25,512 nucleotides of DNA from Streptomyces sp. NRRL F-4489. Lineage in GTDB: Bacteria; Actinomycetota; Actinomycetes; Streptomycetales; Streptomycetaceae. Location: assembly GCF_001509485.1 (NCBI RefSeq), contig NZ_LLZI01000288.1, positions 1-25,512 of the forward strand. The letters are read 5' to 3'. This document shows, in pieces, positions 14,279 through 22,070 of this stretch (position 1 is the first letter of the stretch; the number at the start of each line of letters is the position of its first letter). The position numbers were made by a program, and so were the translations under genes. The notes beneath the pieces were generated by a model, which made no database searches, had not been told where the DNA came from, and worked only from the letters and a program-made list of their open reading frames with translations.

Positions 14279-16009
14279 GTGGGTGTGGTACTGCCGGGCT
14301 GGGCAGACGAGATACTCGATCTCATCGGTGTGTCATGGCCCAACGTCGACGAGGACGACTACCGCGAAATGGCGAACGCCATGCGGGAGTTCGCCGATGA
14401 CATCGAGGACGGCGCCAATGAGGCCCATACCGCGATTCAGGGGCTGGTGGGCTCGGCGGGCGGTTCGCTCGCCGTGGAGGCGCTGAACTCCCACTGGGGA
14501 AAAATCAACGGCAAGCATCTCAAGGGCCTTGCCGAATGCGGGCGATTAGCGGGCACGGCGTTGGACGGGGTGGCCACCCTCATCGAGGGGGCCAAAATCG
14601 CCGCCCTGGTCCAACTGGGCATTCTCGCGGCCGAGGTGATCGCCGCACAGGCCGCCGCGCCCTTCACCTTCGGACTGTCCGAGGTCGGCGCGCTGGCCGC
14701 GACCCAGGCGACCCGGGCCATTGTGAAAAGGGCGTTCAAGGAGGTCTGCGAACAGATCGTCCAGCAGGTCGTCAGCATCGCCCTCACGCCCGTCGAGGAA
14801 GCGCTCGGGGCGATGGTCGGGGATCTGGTGGTGCAGCTCGGCGCCAACGCCCTCGGCACCCAGAAGGGCATCGACCTCGGGCACGCGGCCCAGGCCGGCA
14901 AGGACGGCCTCGACCAGGGCGTCCAGGACGCGAAGGCCGCGGCCGGCGGGCAGATGCAACTCCTCAGCACCGGCGGCGGCCACGGCGGTGGGGGAGGGCG
15001 CGGCGGGTCCCCCGGGGGCGGCAGCGGGTCCGGCGGGAGCGGTTCCGGGGGGAGCGGGTCCGGCGGGAGCGGCGGCTTCACCCACGATCCGGAGGCGCAC
15101 GAGCACGTCGCCACGAGCCTTCAGAGCGCCGGCAGCACCTTCCGCAACGGCGCCGGCGGCAAGATCCGCCGCGCGAAGAGCCACCACGGCCGCACTCGCG
15201 GCAAGGACGCCATCGCGGACGCCGCCAATCCCCTGCTCGACAAGGTCATCGACGGTATCGAGGAAGGCACCAAGAAAGCCGCCAAGCACCTCGACGAGGA
15301 CATGACCCGCGGTGTCAAGCAGATGTCCAAGAACCATGAGGAGAACGACAAGGGGCTGTCCGACCGCTTCAAAGGGCTCGGCCTGGACAAGGACTCCGGC
15401 GGCTCGCTCAAGCGCAAGGCCAGTTCCTCGCCCGGTGGTTCCGACACCGAGGAGAAGAAGCCGAAGCGGCAGAAGAAGAACAGCAAGTTCCCGCTGCCGG
15501 CCAACGCCAAGCGCAATCCCAAACAGGACGCCACGAAGGTCGATCCGCGCACCCACGACCTGGCGGTCAAGGTCAATGATCGGCGGAAGGCACAGGGCGA
15601 CAAATCCAAAAGGAACTACGCGGCCTTCGAGTTCGAGGACGAACGCGGGGAAAAGCATGTGGAGATCGGCCGCAGCAAAGGGGTCCACTCCGAGCGCGTC
15701 GTCGGCGTCCCCCTGCTGGAGAAGCAGCAGCGCCTGGACGAGGAACGGGAAAAGGCCAGGGCGGAGGGCCGCGATCCCGGTCCCGAGCGGAAAATAAAAG
15801 TCACCCGCATCTATTCGGAACGCGACTACTGCAACCAGCAGGTCCCCAACTGCAATGACTGGACCCGGCATTACTTCAACGGCGCCGACCGGTCCTACGC
15901 GTTCGAATACGATCACCACACGCCGGGCTCCAAGAAGCAGGGAAATCGGGAGATGGAAGACCACCTACGATGGGTCTTCGGGGAACCGCCCATCAAGCGG
16001 CGAAGTTGA
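14279..16009 (+). CDS. Polymorphic toxin: ESX/CpnT-like N-terminus with C-terminal deaminase domain
   Basis: A 576-residue protein. GTG 14279 follows GGGCGGGGG; the N-terminus LPGWADEILDLIGVSWPNVDEDDY is typical of Streptomyces toxins with WXG100/CpnT-like heads, believed to be type VII secretion substrates. Residues 1-230 are helical and partly apolar, 232-266 a Gly-Ser linker, 267-430 a charged spacer with basic clusters KRK (378-380) and KKPKRQKK (393-400). The C-terminal 140 residues contain H470-S-E472 and YSERDYC518 then NC525, the zinc and catalytic pattern of the deaminase fold, so I infer nucleic acid or nucleotide deamination in a target cell. Leu90 is TTA (14546-14548), making translation bldA-dependent in Streptomyces. 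The tip is less GC-rich (for example GAAAATAAAAG at 15789), hinting at domain exchange. Confidence 0.85.
   Translation: MGVVLPGWADEILDLIGVSWPNVDEDDYREMANAMREFADDIEDGANEAHTAIQGLVGSAGGSLAVEALNSHWGKINGKHLKGLAECGRLAGTALDGVATLIEGAKIAALVQLGILAAEVIAAQAAAPFTFGLSEVGALAATQATRAIVKRAFKEVCEQIVQQVVSIALTPVEEALGAMVGDLVVQLGANALGTQKGIDLGHAAQAGKDGLDQGVQDAKAAAGGQMQLLSTGGGHGGGGGRGGSPGGGSGSGGSGSGGSGSGGSGGFTHDPEAHEHVATSLQSAGSTFRNGAGGKIRRAKSHHGRTRGKDAIADAANPLLDKVIDGIEEGTKKAAKHLDEDMTRGVKQMSKNHEENDKGLSDRFKGLGLDKDSGGSLKRKASSSPGGSDTEEKKPKRQKKNSKFPLPANAKRNPKQDATKVDPRTHDLAVKVNDRRKAQGDKSKRNYAAFEFEDERGEKHVEIGRSKGVHSERVVGVPLLEKQQRLDEEREKARAEGRDPGPERKIKVTRIYSERDYCNQQVPNCNDWTRHYFNGADRSYAFEYDHHTPGSKKQGNREMEDHLRWVFGEPPIKRRS
14546..14548 (+). 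other. TTA leucine codon (bldA-dependent) in toxin gene
   Basis: In-frame TTA at codon 90 of the toxin, in ECGR-L-AGTAL. Together with the TTA in the P-loop gene it would tie the module to development. Confidence 0.9.
14991..15076 (+). repeat. Gly-Ser repeat linker of the toxin
   Basis: Imperfect tandem units of about 15 bp (GGGTCCGGCGGGAGC-like) encode repeated GSGGS blocks between the secretion head and the rest of the toxin. The tract is expected to vary in length between strains by slippage. Confidence 0.8.
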
Positions 16010-16035
16010 CGCGCGGCAGCGGAGGAACACGTTAA

Positions 16036-16962
16036 ATGGCCATGCACGATTCCTGGGGGCCGACCGGGCCCACCGGGCCGCCGGTACGCCGCTGGCACCC
16101 GAGCCTCCTGGCGGAGCTGGGGGTCCCCGGCCCGCTCGGCGACGTACTGGCGGCGGCCGGGGTCCCGGAAGAGGTCGGCCCCTACTTCCGGGCCGCCGAC
16201 GCGCCGGCGCCGCTCATGCGCTACGCGGAGGAGTCCGGGCTCTCCCAGCCCGTAGGCGAGGCGACCGCGTTCTGGCGGCTCGGTGACGACGCCGGATCGC
16301 AGATCTGCTGGGCACCGACCGGCGGCATCCACGCGGCCTCCTGCGGGGCGGTGTTCCCCACCCGCCTGGTCAACAGCTCCGCCCAGACATGGCTGACCGC
16401 CCTGGCCGGGCTCCGTACGCTGCTCCAGCGGCTGTCGGACGACCCCATCGGCCCGGACGCGGTGGCCGCCGTCACGGCCTTCCGGGACGGGCTCGCCGCC
16501 CTCGACCCCGAGGCGATGGCCGACGAGGACAACTGGTGGCCGCTGGTCACGGACGATCTCCGCCTCACCGCGTCGGTCGACGCCTCCGGGATCATCGAAT
16601 TCCGCACCGCCACCGGGGCGACCCGCACGGTCTCCGGATACAGCCTTCCCGGGCAGGGGCACGTCGCGCGCCGCCTGGGGACGGAACTCCTCAAGCGCGA
16701 TATCGAAGCCGACCGGGTCACCCGTATCCACACGGATCTCGAACCCTGCGAGCTGCCCGGCTGCTATTGCGCCGCGTGGCTGGCCGCCACCTTCCCCGAG
16801 GCCGAGGTCACCTACAGCTTCGACTACGGCCCCGGCGCCGCCGAACGCGCGGCCGGAATCGCCGAACTGACCGCGTTTATCGAGGAATCCGGTGAATCCG
16901 AGGAGTCCGAGGAATCGGCGGAGTCCGAGAGGTCAAAGGGATCGGGGGAATCAGCCGAGTGA
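16036..16962 (+). CDS. SUKH-4-like immunity domain fused to deaminase-like domain
   Basis: A 308-residue protein, ATG 16036 with GGAGGA upstream, 26 nt after the toxin stop. Residues about 70-135 (FWRLGDDAGSQICWAPTGGIHAA then LVNSSAQTWLTALAGL) fit the SUKH-4 immunity fold, whose signature is the FVNSS-type helix. Residues about 165-280 resemble the toxin tip: VTRIHTDLEPC238 then PGC243YC, W, F, and YSFDYG align with the toxin's VTRIYSERDYC...NC, W, F and YAFEYD. The expected HxE is H209-V-A211, so the catalytic Glu seems missing and the domain may bind rather than deaminate. A Glu/Ser-rich tail ends the protein. The stop overlaps the next GTG by 4 nt. It is probably the cognate immunity protein. 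Confidence 0.8.
   Translation: MAMHDSWGPTGPTGPPVRRWHPSLLAELGVPGPLGDVLAAAGVPEEVGPYFRAADAPAPLMRYAEESGLSQPVGEATAFWRLGDDAGSQICWAPTGGIHAASCGAVFPTRLVNSSAQTWLTALAGLRTLLQRLSDDPIGPDAVAAVTAFRDGLAALDPEAMADEDNWWPLVTDDLRLTASVDASGIIEFRTATGATRTVSGYSLPGQGHVARRLGTELLKRDIEADRVTRIHTDLEPCELPGCYCAAWLAATFPEAEVTYSFDYGPGAAERAAGIAELTAFIEESGESEESEESAESERSKGSGESAE
16884..16945 (+). repeat. Short tandem repeat encoding Glu/Ser-rich tail
   Basis: Degenerate 9-bp units (GAATCCGAG / GAGTCCGAG) encode the acidic ESEESEES-type C-terminus of the SUKH-4/deaminase-like protein. Likely a disordered tail; repeat number may vary. Confidence 0.7.
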
Positions 16963-19049
16963 CCGATAGCGAAGCGGAAGGACGCGCCGCGGGCCTGGAA
17001 TTCCCGTGCGGGCGCCAGGCCGTCGCGGACGCCCTCCAGGAATTCCTCACGGCGACATCGGACACCGGCGGCACGTTCTACGTGACGGGGGCCGCCGGCA
17101 CCGGCCGCAGTACCGTCCTCACCTGGCTCTTCCTCCGCAGTCAGGCGGAGGGGGAGGGGGAGGAGAGCGGGGCGGGCACGGACTCGGCGCGTCCGGTCTT
17201 CCACGCGGCGCTCGGTGCCCGCGGCCGGGGCGCCGACGACTTGGCGACCGCCCTCGGACAGCAACTCGGCTACGAGACCGCCACGGCCGGCGAACTGCTC
17301 TCGGTCCTCGCCGCCGACGCACGTCCGGTCTGCGTGGCCCTCGGCGAACTGGACGAGGCGGGCCCGGTCCCGAACGACCGGCACACCAGGCACCTCATCG
17401 AGACGCTGCTCGCCCCCATGGCGAAGCTGCCCACCGTACGCCTGGTCACCGAGGGGGCGCCGGAGTGGGCCCCCTTCTTCGAGGGCTGCGAGATCGTGGA
17501 CCTGGACCAGCCTCGCTGGACCGGCCGGGCGGCCTTCGACGGGTACGTGGCGGCGCTGTGCGGCATCGGCCTGGGAGGCGAGGGCGGTCTCGACGACCGG
17601 GGCGAGCAGCCGCTCCCGTTGCCCGCCGATGAGATCTCCCGAGCCGCGTATCCCAACTTCCTGTTAGCCCAACTCCTCGTACTGGAACGGCTGTTGGCCG
17701 ATCCGGCGGAGCCGGGGCGTGCACAGCCTGCCGACCCACACCCCGCCACAACCCACGACACCGTCGCCCGGCTCCTGCACACCCTGTCGGCCGACGTCCC
17801 GCTCGCTGCGGACGCCCTCTACGCGCTGGCGCTCGCCGGGCCCGCCGGGATCGACCGCCGCCTGTGGCGCCTGGCGACCGCCGCCGTGGCGGGGCGGCAG
17901 GTCAGGTCGGGGGAGTTCGGCGCGGCTCTCGACGCGTCCCGGGCGCTGCTCGCCCCGCACCGGCCTGACCCGGCCGGCGACGGTGACGGTGACGACGAGA
18001 CCCCGTACCGGCTGCGGCACCCCGCCATCGGCACCGCACTGCTCGCCCTGCGGCCCCCGGAGGCGGAACGTGCGGGCCGCACGGCCGTCATCCACTCCCT
18101 CGCCGGCCGGGTGCCCGTCGACCCGGCGGCCGAAGGGGCTCCGCACCCCCTCTGGTCGCAGGCGCCCCCCGGGCTGCTGTCGGCGCTGATCAAGCAGGCC
18201 GCCGCCGTTCCCGGCGCTCTCGGCCCCCTGCTCGACTACCCCGGCGTACTGCTGCACGCGGACCTCGACGGACTTCGTGCCGCCGCTGCCGCCTCCGCCG
18301 ACGCTTCCGCGGTCGCGCTGCGCCCGGTGCTGGACCTGCTGCACCCGCCCTCGGCCCACCAGGCCGCCCGGCTCCAGGTGGCGGCCTTCCAACACGGCCT
18401 GACGCGCCTGGCGTCGGCCGTCGAGTCGGCCCAGGGCGGCGCGTTGCCGTTCCGTGCGCTCCGGCTCGTACCGCAGCAAGGAGGGCCCCGGGCCGACGAG
18501 GGCTCGGAGGCAACCGGGGAGGACGCCTCCCGCGACGCGGTCGTCCTCACCGAGACGGGCACCCTGGAGGCCGGCCAAGGAGCCGGGGCCGGCCAGGGCA
18601 CCGGGGCAGGGGCCGGTGAGCAGGCGCTCCGGTGGACGCTGCACGGCACGCCGTTCACCGCCGCCCGGACCACCCAGCTCGACACCGTCCCCGTGGTCCT
18701 GCTGGCCGACCGGGAGGGACTGCTCCAGGTCCGGAGCCACGGCGACGGCCGGTTGCTGCGCCCCACCGTCCGAACGGACGAAGTGGCGGAGCACGTCTGT
18801 CTGCTCACCGCCACTCCGGACCCGCTGAGCGCCTGTGCGGCGGCCGACCGGCTGTGGCTGGCGCGCCTGCACGACGGATCGACGCTGGCGGAACTCCGCT
18901 TCGGTTCCGACATCACCGCGCTCACCACCACCGCCGAGGGCCAGCTCGACGTCGACTTCGGCGGTTCCCGCATCCGCCTGGCGTTCGCCCCCGAGCACCT
19001 GTATACGAGCGCGGGGGCCGCGCCGTCCGGACGTACCGCCGACCACTAG
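16959..19049 (+). CDS. P-loop (STAND/AAA-like) NTPase of the toxin module
   Basis: A 696-residue protein starting at GTG 16959, which overlaps the previous stop (GTGA). Walker A is GAAGTGRS (44-51) with Arg50 in place of the usual Lys; a possible Walker B is VCVALGELDEA (124-134). The following helical region (about 180-520) resembles the helical arms of STAND proteins. The last 120 residues are beta-rich (VVLLADREGLLQVRSHGDGRLL, LWLARLHDGSTLAELRFGS) and look like a few propeller-type strands, continued in the next gene. Leu236 is TTA (17664-17666), so synthesis should depend on bldA. I infer a nucleotide-controlled switch or sensor working with the downstream propeller protein; enzymatic activity is uncertain given the Arg. 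Confidence 0.75.
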   Translation: MTDSEAEGRAAGLEFPCGRQAVADALQEFLTATSDTGGTFYVTGAAGTGRSTVLTWLFLRSQAEGEGEESGAGTDSARPVFHAALGARGRGADDLATALGQQLGYETATAGELLSVLAADARPVCVALGELDEAGPVPNDRHTRHLIETLLAPMAKLPTVRLVTEGAPEWAPFFEGCEIVDLDQPRWTGRAAFDGYVAALCGIGLGGEGGLDDRGEQPLPLPADEISRAAYPNFLLAQLLVLERLLADPAEPGRAQPADPHPATTHDTVARLLHTLSADVPLAADALYALALAGPAGIDRRLWRLATAAVAGRQVRSGEFGAALDASRALLAPHRPDPAGDGDGDDETPYRLRHPAIGTALLALRPPEAERAGRTAVIHSLAGRVPVDPAAEGAPHPLWSQAPPGLLSALIKQAAAVPGALGPLLDYPGVLLHADLDGLRAAAAASADASAVALRPVLDLLHPPSAHQAARLQVAAFQHGLTRLASAVESAQGGALPFRALRLVPQQGGPRADEGSEATGEDASRDAVVLTETGTLEAGQGAGAGQGTGAGAGEQALRWTLHGTPFTAARTTQLDTVPVVLLADREGLLQVRSHGDGRLLRPTVRTDEVAEHVCLLTATPDPLSACAAADRLWLARLHDGSTLAELRFGSDITALTTTAEGQLDVDFGGSRIRLAFAPEHLYTSAGAAPSGRTADH
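17664..17666 (+). other. TTA leucine codon (bldA-dependent)
   Basis: In-frame TTA at codon 236 of the P-loop gene, in NFL-L-AQL. TTA is read only by the bldA tRNA in Streptomyces and is largely confined to developmental, antibiotic and accessory genes. Confidence 0.9.
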
Positions 19050-19090
19050 TCTGCGGAGGACCACGACAGTCGGCTCGGCTTGGAGAGCGC

Positions 19091-20797
19091 ATGACCCCGC
19101 CGTACACCCCCCTCTGGGCCCGGTCGCGGCCTGCCGAAGACGCCGCTGGGCAGGCGTGGACCGGCTGGCCGGGCCCCGTGGCCACGGCACAGCTCGCCGC
19201 CTGGAAGGGGGGCACCGCGTACGCGAGCGTCAGCTTCACCACCCCGCACCGGCTGACGCTGCTGGACGCCACCACGGGGCAGCGGCTGGCGCCCACCATG
19301 CTCTGCGATGCCGAAGAGGGCACGTTCGCCCTGGTCGCCGCCGGCCCCACCGCGCTGATCGGCGTGGGCCCGCACGACCTCGTCGAACCCCTCGACGGCA
19401 CCCGCCACCCCTACGGAGACGAGGACACTCACCGGGACGAGGACTCCTCCGGCCCCGCGCTCATCGCCGCCGTAACGGGCTCCGCCGACCCCCGGTTCGT
19501 GACCGCCCATCCCTACGAAGGACTCAAGGTCTGGGACGCGGCCGCCCGTACGTGCCTGGCCGAACTGCCCTTGCCGGACCTGCGGAGCCCGGACTGCCTG
19601 TGCGCGGGCCTCGTCTCCGGCACGACGCACATCGCGGTGAGCGAGGGCGGACAGGTATCCGTCCACGAGGCCGAAACCGGCCGACTGGTGGGGAGTTGGA
19701 CCGCCGCGCAGACCGATACCGACATCGCGCGGATGGTCTGGGTGCCTGGTACGGCCGGCGGTCCGGATGCCGTCCTCACCGCCGACACCGCGTCCCACCT
19801 GCGTGTCTGGGACCCGCGCACCGGCGAACCGCGCGGCCAGGCATGGCCGCTCCCCGGCCGCCCGCTGCACCTCAGCGCCGCTGCCCGGGAGGCGGGGGAG
19901 GGGGACACCGGACTCCTGGTCGCCTGCGCTTACGGCGACGGCGTGTACGTACTCCGCACAGACACCGGCCAGGCACTTCTCGACCTCCGGCTGAGCACCT
20001 GGACGCGCACCGCCCACCTCACCGCCGGCGGACTGCTGCTGCTCGGGACCTCGGCAGGCCCGCTCGCCCTCCGCCTCGACGCCGAACGCCTGGCATCCGG
20101 TACGGGCGAACCCACCGACCTGGACCTGTCTGCGTTTCCCCCGGACATGTCTGCGTGTCCCGCACCGGAAGCACCCGAAGAAAGCGGCGAGGCGGCCGGG
20201 CAGCAGGAGGCGGCGACGCTGCCCTCGCACGCCGACCTCGTAGCCCTCTGGGGCGCCGACCAGCTCCTCGTCCTCGATGACGACCTGGCGGCGGACCCCC
20301 AACTCCCTCCCCAGGACCGCGACGTGCTGTGCGCCATCGGCCTGCCCCGCTCGCCCGTCCCCGGCATCTCCCTGGACCCGGAGCTGGCCACGGACGGCCT
20401 GGCCCCCCTGGACGAGGTCGGCGTGGGCCCGGAAGATCCCGACGACCCCGATGCCGTATACGTCCCCGAAGGGCTGGACGGATACCACTGGTTGGGGACG
20501 TGGCACGACGACGACCTGGTACTCGGTCCGGCCGGAACGGTGGAGATCGTCGGCGCGGAGACCGACTACGAGCAGGCGGCACTCCTCAACAGCAGCCTCG
20601 CCGCCTTCCTCACCTTCGCCCATGAGTTCGCGCTGGCCGCCCTGCGGCAGGAGCCGGAGTACGGCGGCGAGGCCCAGGAGGCGCGCGCCGAACGCCTGGA
20701 GCGGCGCCTCCGGGCCGTGGACCCGGAGGCGTTCGCCCCGGACAGCGCCGGTCACTGGGCCGACGCGCTGAGCGACCTCGCGGCGGGGATGCTGTAA
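19091..20797 (+). CDS. WD40-like propeller protein with C-terminal SUKH-4-like domain
   Basis: A 568-residue protein. ATG 19091 has TTGGAG 5 nt upstream and lies 41 nt after the NTPase stop. Residues about 20-340 contain propeller-type repeats (TLLDATTGQRL, GLKVWDAAARTCL, VSVHEAETGRLVGSWT, HLRVWDPRTGEPRG). An acidic, Pro/Glu-rich spacer follows. Residues about 435-510 (YHWLGTWHDDDLVLGPAGTVEIVG then LLNSSLAAFLTFAHEFA) match a SUKH-4 domain, the second in this operon. No catalytic motif is seen. The protein may recognise the toxin through SUKH-4 and partner with the preceding NTPase as a split STAND-WD40 sensor; this is inference. It ends before a long hairpin shared with ssuD. Confidence 0.8.
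   Translation: MTPPYTPLWARSRPAEDAAGQAWTGWPGPVATAQLAAWKGGTAYASVSFTTPHRLTLLDATTGQRLAPTMLCDAEEGTFALVAAGPTALIGVGPHDLVEPLDGTRHPYGDEDTHRDEDSSGPALIAAVTGSADPRFVTAHPYEGLKVWDAAARTCLAELPLPDLRSPDCLCAGLVSGTTHIAVSEGGQVSVHEAETGRLVGSWTAAQTDTDIARMVWVPGTAGGPDAVLTADTASHLRVWDPRTGEPRGQAWPLPGRPLHLSAAAREAGEGDTGLLVACAYGDGVYVLRTDTGQALLDLRLSTWTRTAHLTAGGLLLLGTSAGPLALRLDAERLASGTGEPTDLDLSAFPPDMSACPAPEAPEESGEAAGQQEAATLPSHADLVALWGADQLLVLDDDLAADPQLPPQDRDVLCAIGLPRSPVPGISLDPELATDGLAPLDEVGVGPEDPDDPDAVYVPEGLDGYHWLGTWHDDDLVLGPAGTVEIVGAETDYEQAALLNSSLAAFLTFAHEFALAALRQEPEYGGEAQEARAERLERRLRAVDPEAFAPDSAGHWADALSDLAAGML
20123..20164 (+). repeat. 21-bp tandem duplication within the propeller/SUKH gene
   Basis: Two 21-bp units start GACCTGTCTGCG (20123) and GACATGTCTGCG (20144), encoding DLSAFPP and DMSACPA in the spacer between propeller and SUKH-4 part. 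It looks like a fairly recent in-frame duplication. Confidence 0.7.
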
Positions 20798-20807
20798 GGC
20801 GCGTGGT

Positions 20808-20846
20808 GGAGGGTGGAGCCGGGATCGACCGGCCCCACCGCCCTCC
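20808..20846. terminator. Bidirectional hairpin between toxin module and ssuD
   Basis: An outer stem GGAGGG/CCCTCC (20808-20813 with 20841-20846), a short TGG/CCA step, and an inner stem GCCGG/CCGGC (20818-20822 with 20829-20833) stack into one long hairpin with a 3-nt bulge. It lies between two convergent operons. Confidence 0.65.
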
Positions 20847-20863
20847 GAACGCCAGGCACCCGC

Positions 20864-22069
20864 TCAGCGCCCGCCCGCCACCAGCAGCGGTGCGCCACCG
20901 GGGGCCGACGCCGGCCGCCCGTTCGCCGCCGGGACCCCGGCCAGCGGCGGCCGCCCGGCGTCCAGCAGTCCGCGCGCGGCCAGCTCCGGCCGGACGCCCT
21001 CACCGAACCAGTACGCCTCCTCCAGATGCGGATAGCCGGACAGCACGAAGTGCTCGACGCCCAGCGCGTGGTACTCCTCGATCCGGTCCGCGACCTCCGC
21101 GTGGCTGCCGACCAGCGCGGTCCCGGCGCCGCCGCGCACCAGCCCCACCCCCGCCCACAGATTCGGCGCGATCTCCAGCTTGTCGCGCGAGCCGCCGTGC
21201 AGCGCCAGCATCCGCTGCTGCCCCACCGACTCGCTCTTGCCCAGCGCCTGCTGGGCGGCGGCCACGGTGTCCGGATCGAGGTCGGCCAGCAGCCGGTCCG
21301 CCGTCGCCCACGCTTCCTTGGACGAGTCCCGGGAGATGGTGTGCAGCCGGATCCCGAAGCGGACCGTCCGCCCCTCCCGCTCGGCCAGCCCTCGGATCCA
21401 GTCGATCTTCTGCCGGACCTGCTCGGGCGGTTCGCCCCAGGTCAGGTAGACATCGACGTTCCGGGCCGCCACCGGGCCGGCCGCCGCCGACGACCCGCCG
21501 AAGAAGATCTCCGGCAGCGGATCCGGCGGCAGCGCCGTCAGCCCGCCCTCGACCTCGTAGTGCTCACCCCGGAAGTCGAACGGCTGCCCGCTCCACACCC
21601 CCCGCACGATCCGCAGGAACTCATCCGTCCGCGCATACCGCTGATCGTGGCCCAGGTGGTCCCCGAAGCGTTTCTGCTCGGTCGAGTCGCCGCCGGTCAC
21701 CACGTTCAGCAGCAGCCGCCCGCGCGAGATCCGCTGGTACGTGGCCGCCATCTGCGCGGCCAGCACCGGCGAGATCACGCCGGGCCGGAACGCCACCAGG
21801 AACTTCAGCCGCTCGGTGACCTGCGTCAGCGCCATCGTCGTCAGCCAGGCGTCCTCGCACCACGTCCCGGTCGGCGTGAGCACCGCCTCGAACCCCAGCT
21901 GCTCGGCCGCCTTGGCGATCTGCGCCAGATACTCCACGTCCGGGGCGCGCACCCCGCTCACCGGGGTGATCCGGTCCCGGCGGATTCCGCCGTCGGTGTA
22001 CGCGTGCCGGTCGACGAGCGTCCGGCCGTCCCCGCCGGTCGGCAGGAACCAATGCAGGTGTACGGACAT
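20864..22069 (-). CDS. ssuD: FMN-dependent alkanesulfonate monooxygenase (LLM class)
   Basis: A 401-residue flavin monooxygenase of the bacterial luciferase-like class, releasing sulfite from alkanesulfonates with reduced FMN and oxygen. The N-terminus MSVHLHWFLPTGGDGR, then LGFEAVLTPTGTWCEDAW, FLVAFRPGVISP, NVVTGGD, IFFGGSSAAA, YLTWGEPPEQV and FVLSGYPHLEEAY are the SsuD pattern. ATG 22069 starts 1 nt after the ssuA stop, indicating coupling; an in-frame ATG at 22087 inside ssuA is less likely. It is about 20 residues longer than the enterobacterial enzyme because of a Pro/Gly/Ala-rich tail. No NAD(P)H:FMN reductase (SsuE) is encoded next to it, so reduced flavin must come from elsewhere. Last gene of the sulfonate operon. 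Confidence 0.95.
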   Translation of the reverse strand: MSVHLHWFLPTGGDGRTLVDRHAYTDGGIRRDRITPVSGVRAPDVEYLAQIAKAAEQLGFEAVLTPTGTWCEDAWLTTMALTQVTERLKFLVAFRPGVISPVLAAQMAATYQRISRGRLLLNVVTGGDSTEQKRFGDHLGHDQRYARTDEFLRIVRGVWSGQPFDFRGEHYEVEGGLTALPPDPLPEIFFGGSSAAAGPVAARNVDVYLTWGEPPEQVRQKIDWIRGLAEREGRTVRFGIRLHTISRDSSKEAWATADRLLADLDPDTVAAAQQALGKSESVGQQRMLALHGGSRDKLEIAPNLWAGVGLVRGGAGTALVGSHAEVADRIEEYHALGVEHFVLSGYPHLEEAYWFGEGVRPELAARGLLDAGRPPLAGVPAANGRPASAPGGAPLLVAGGR

Positions 22070-22070
22070 G

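Noticed and set aside
14991..15076. CRISPR-like or minisatellite array
   Set aside because: The repeats are coding Gly-Ser linker codons with no spacers; no CRISPR array or cas gene is present in the window.
17006..17632. Additional gene inside the NTPase region in another plus frame
   Set aside because: Arg/Gly/Pro-rich translation, no start signal, fully overlapped by the P-loop gene that has clear motifs and coupling to gene 2.
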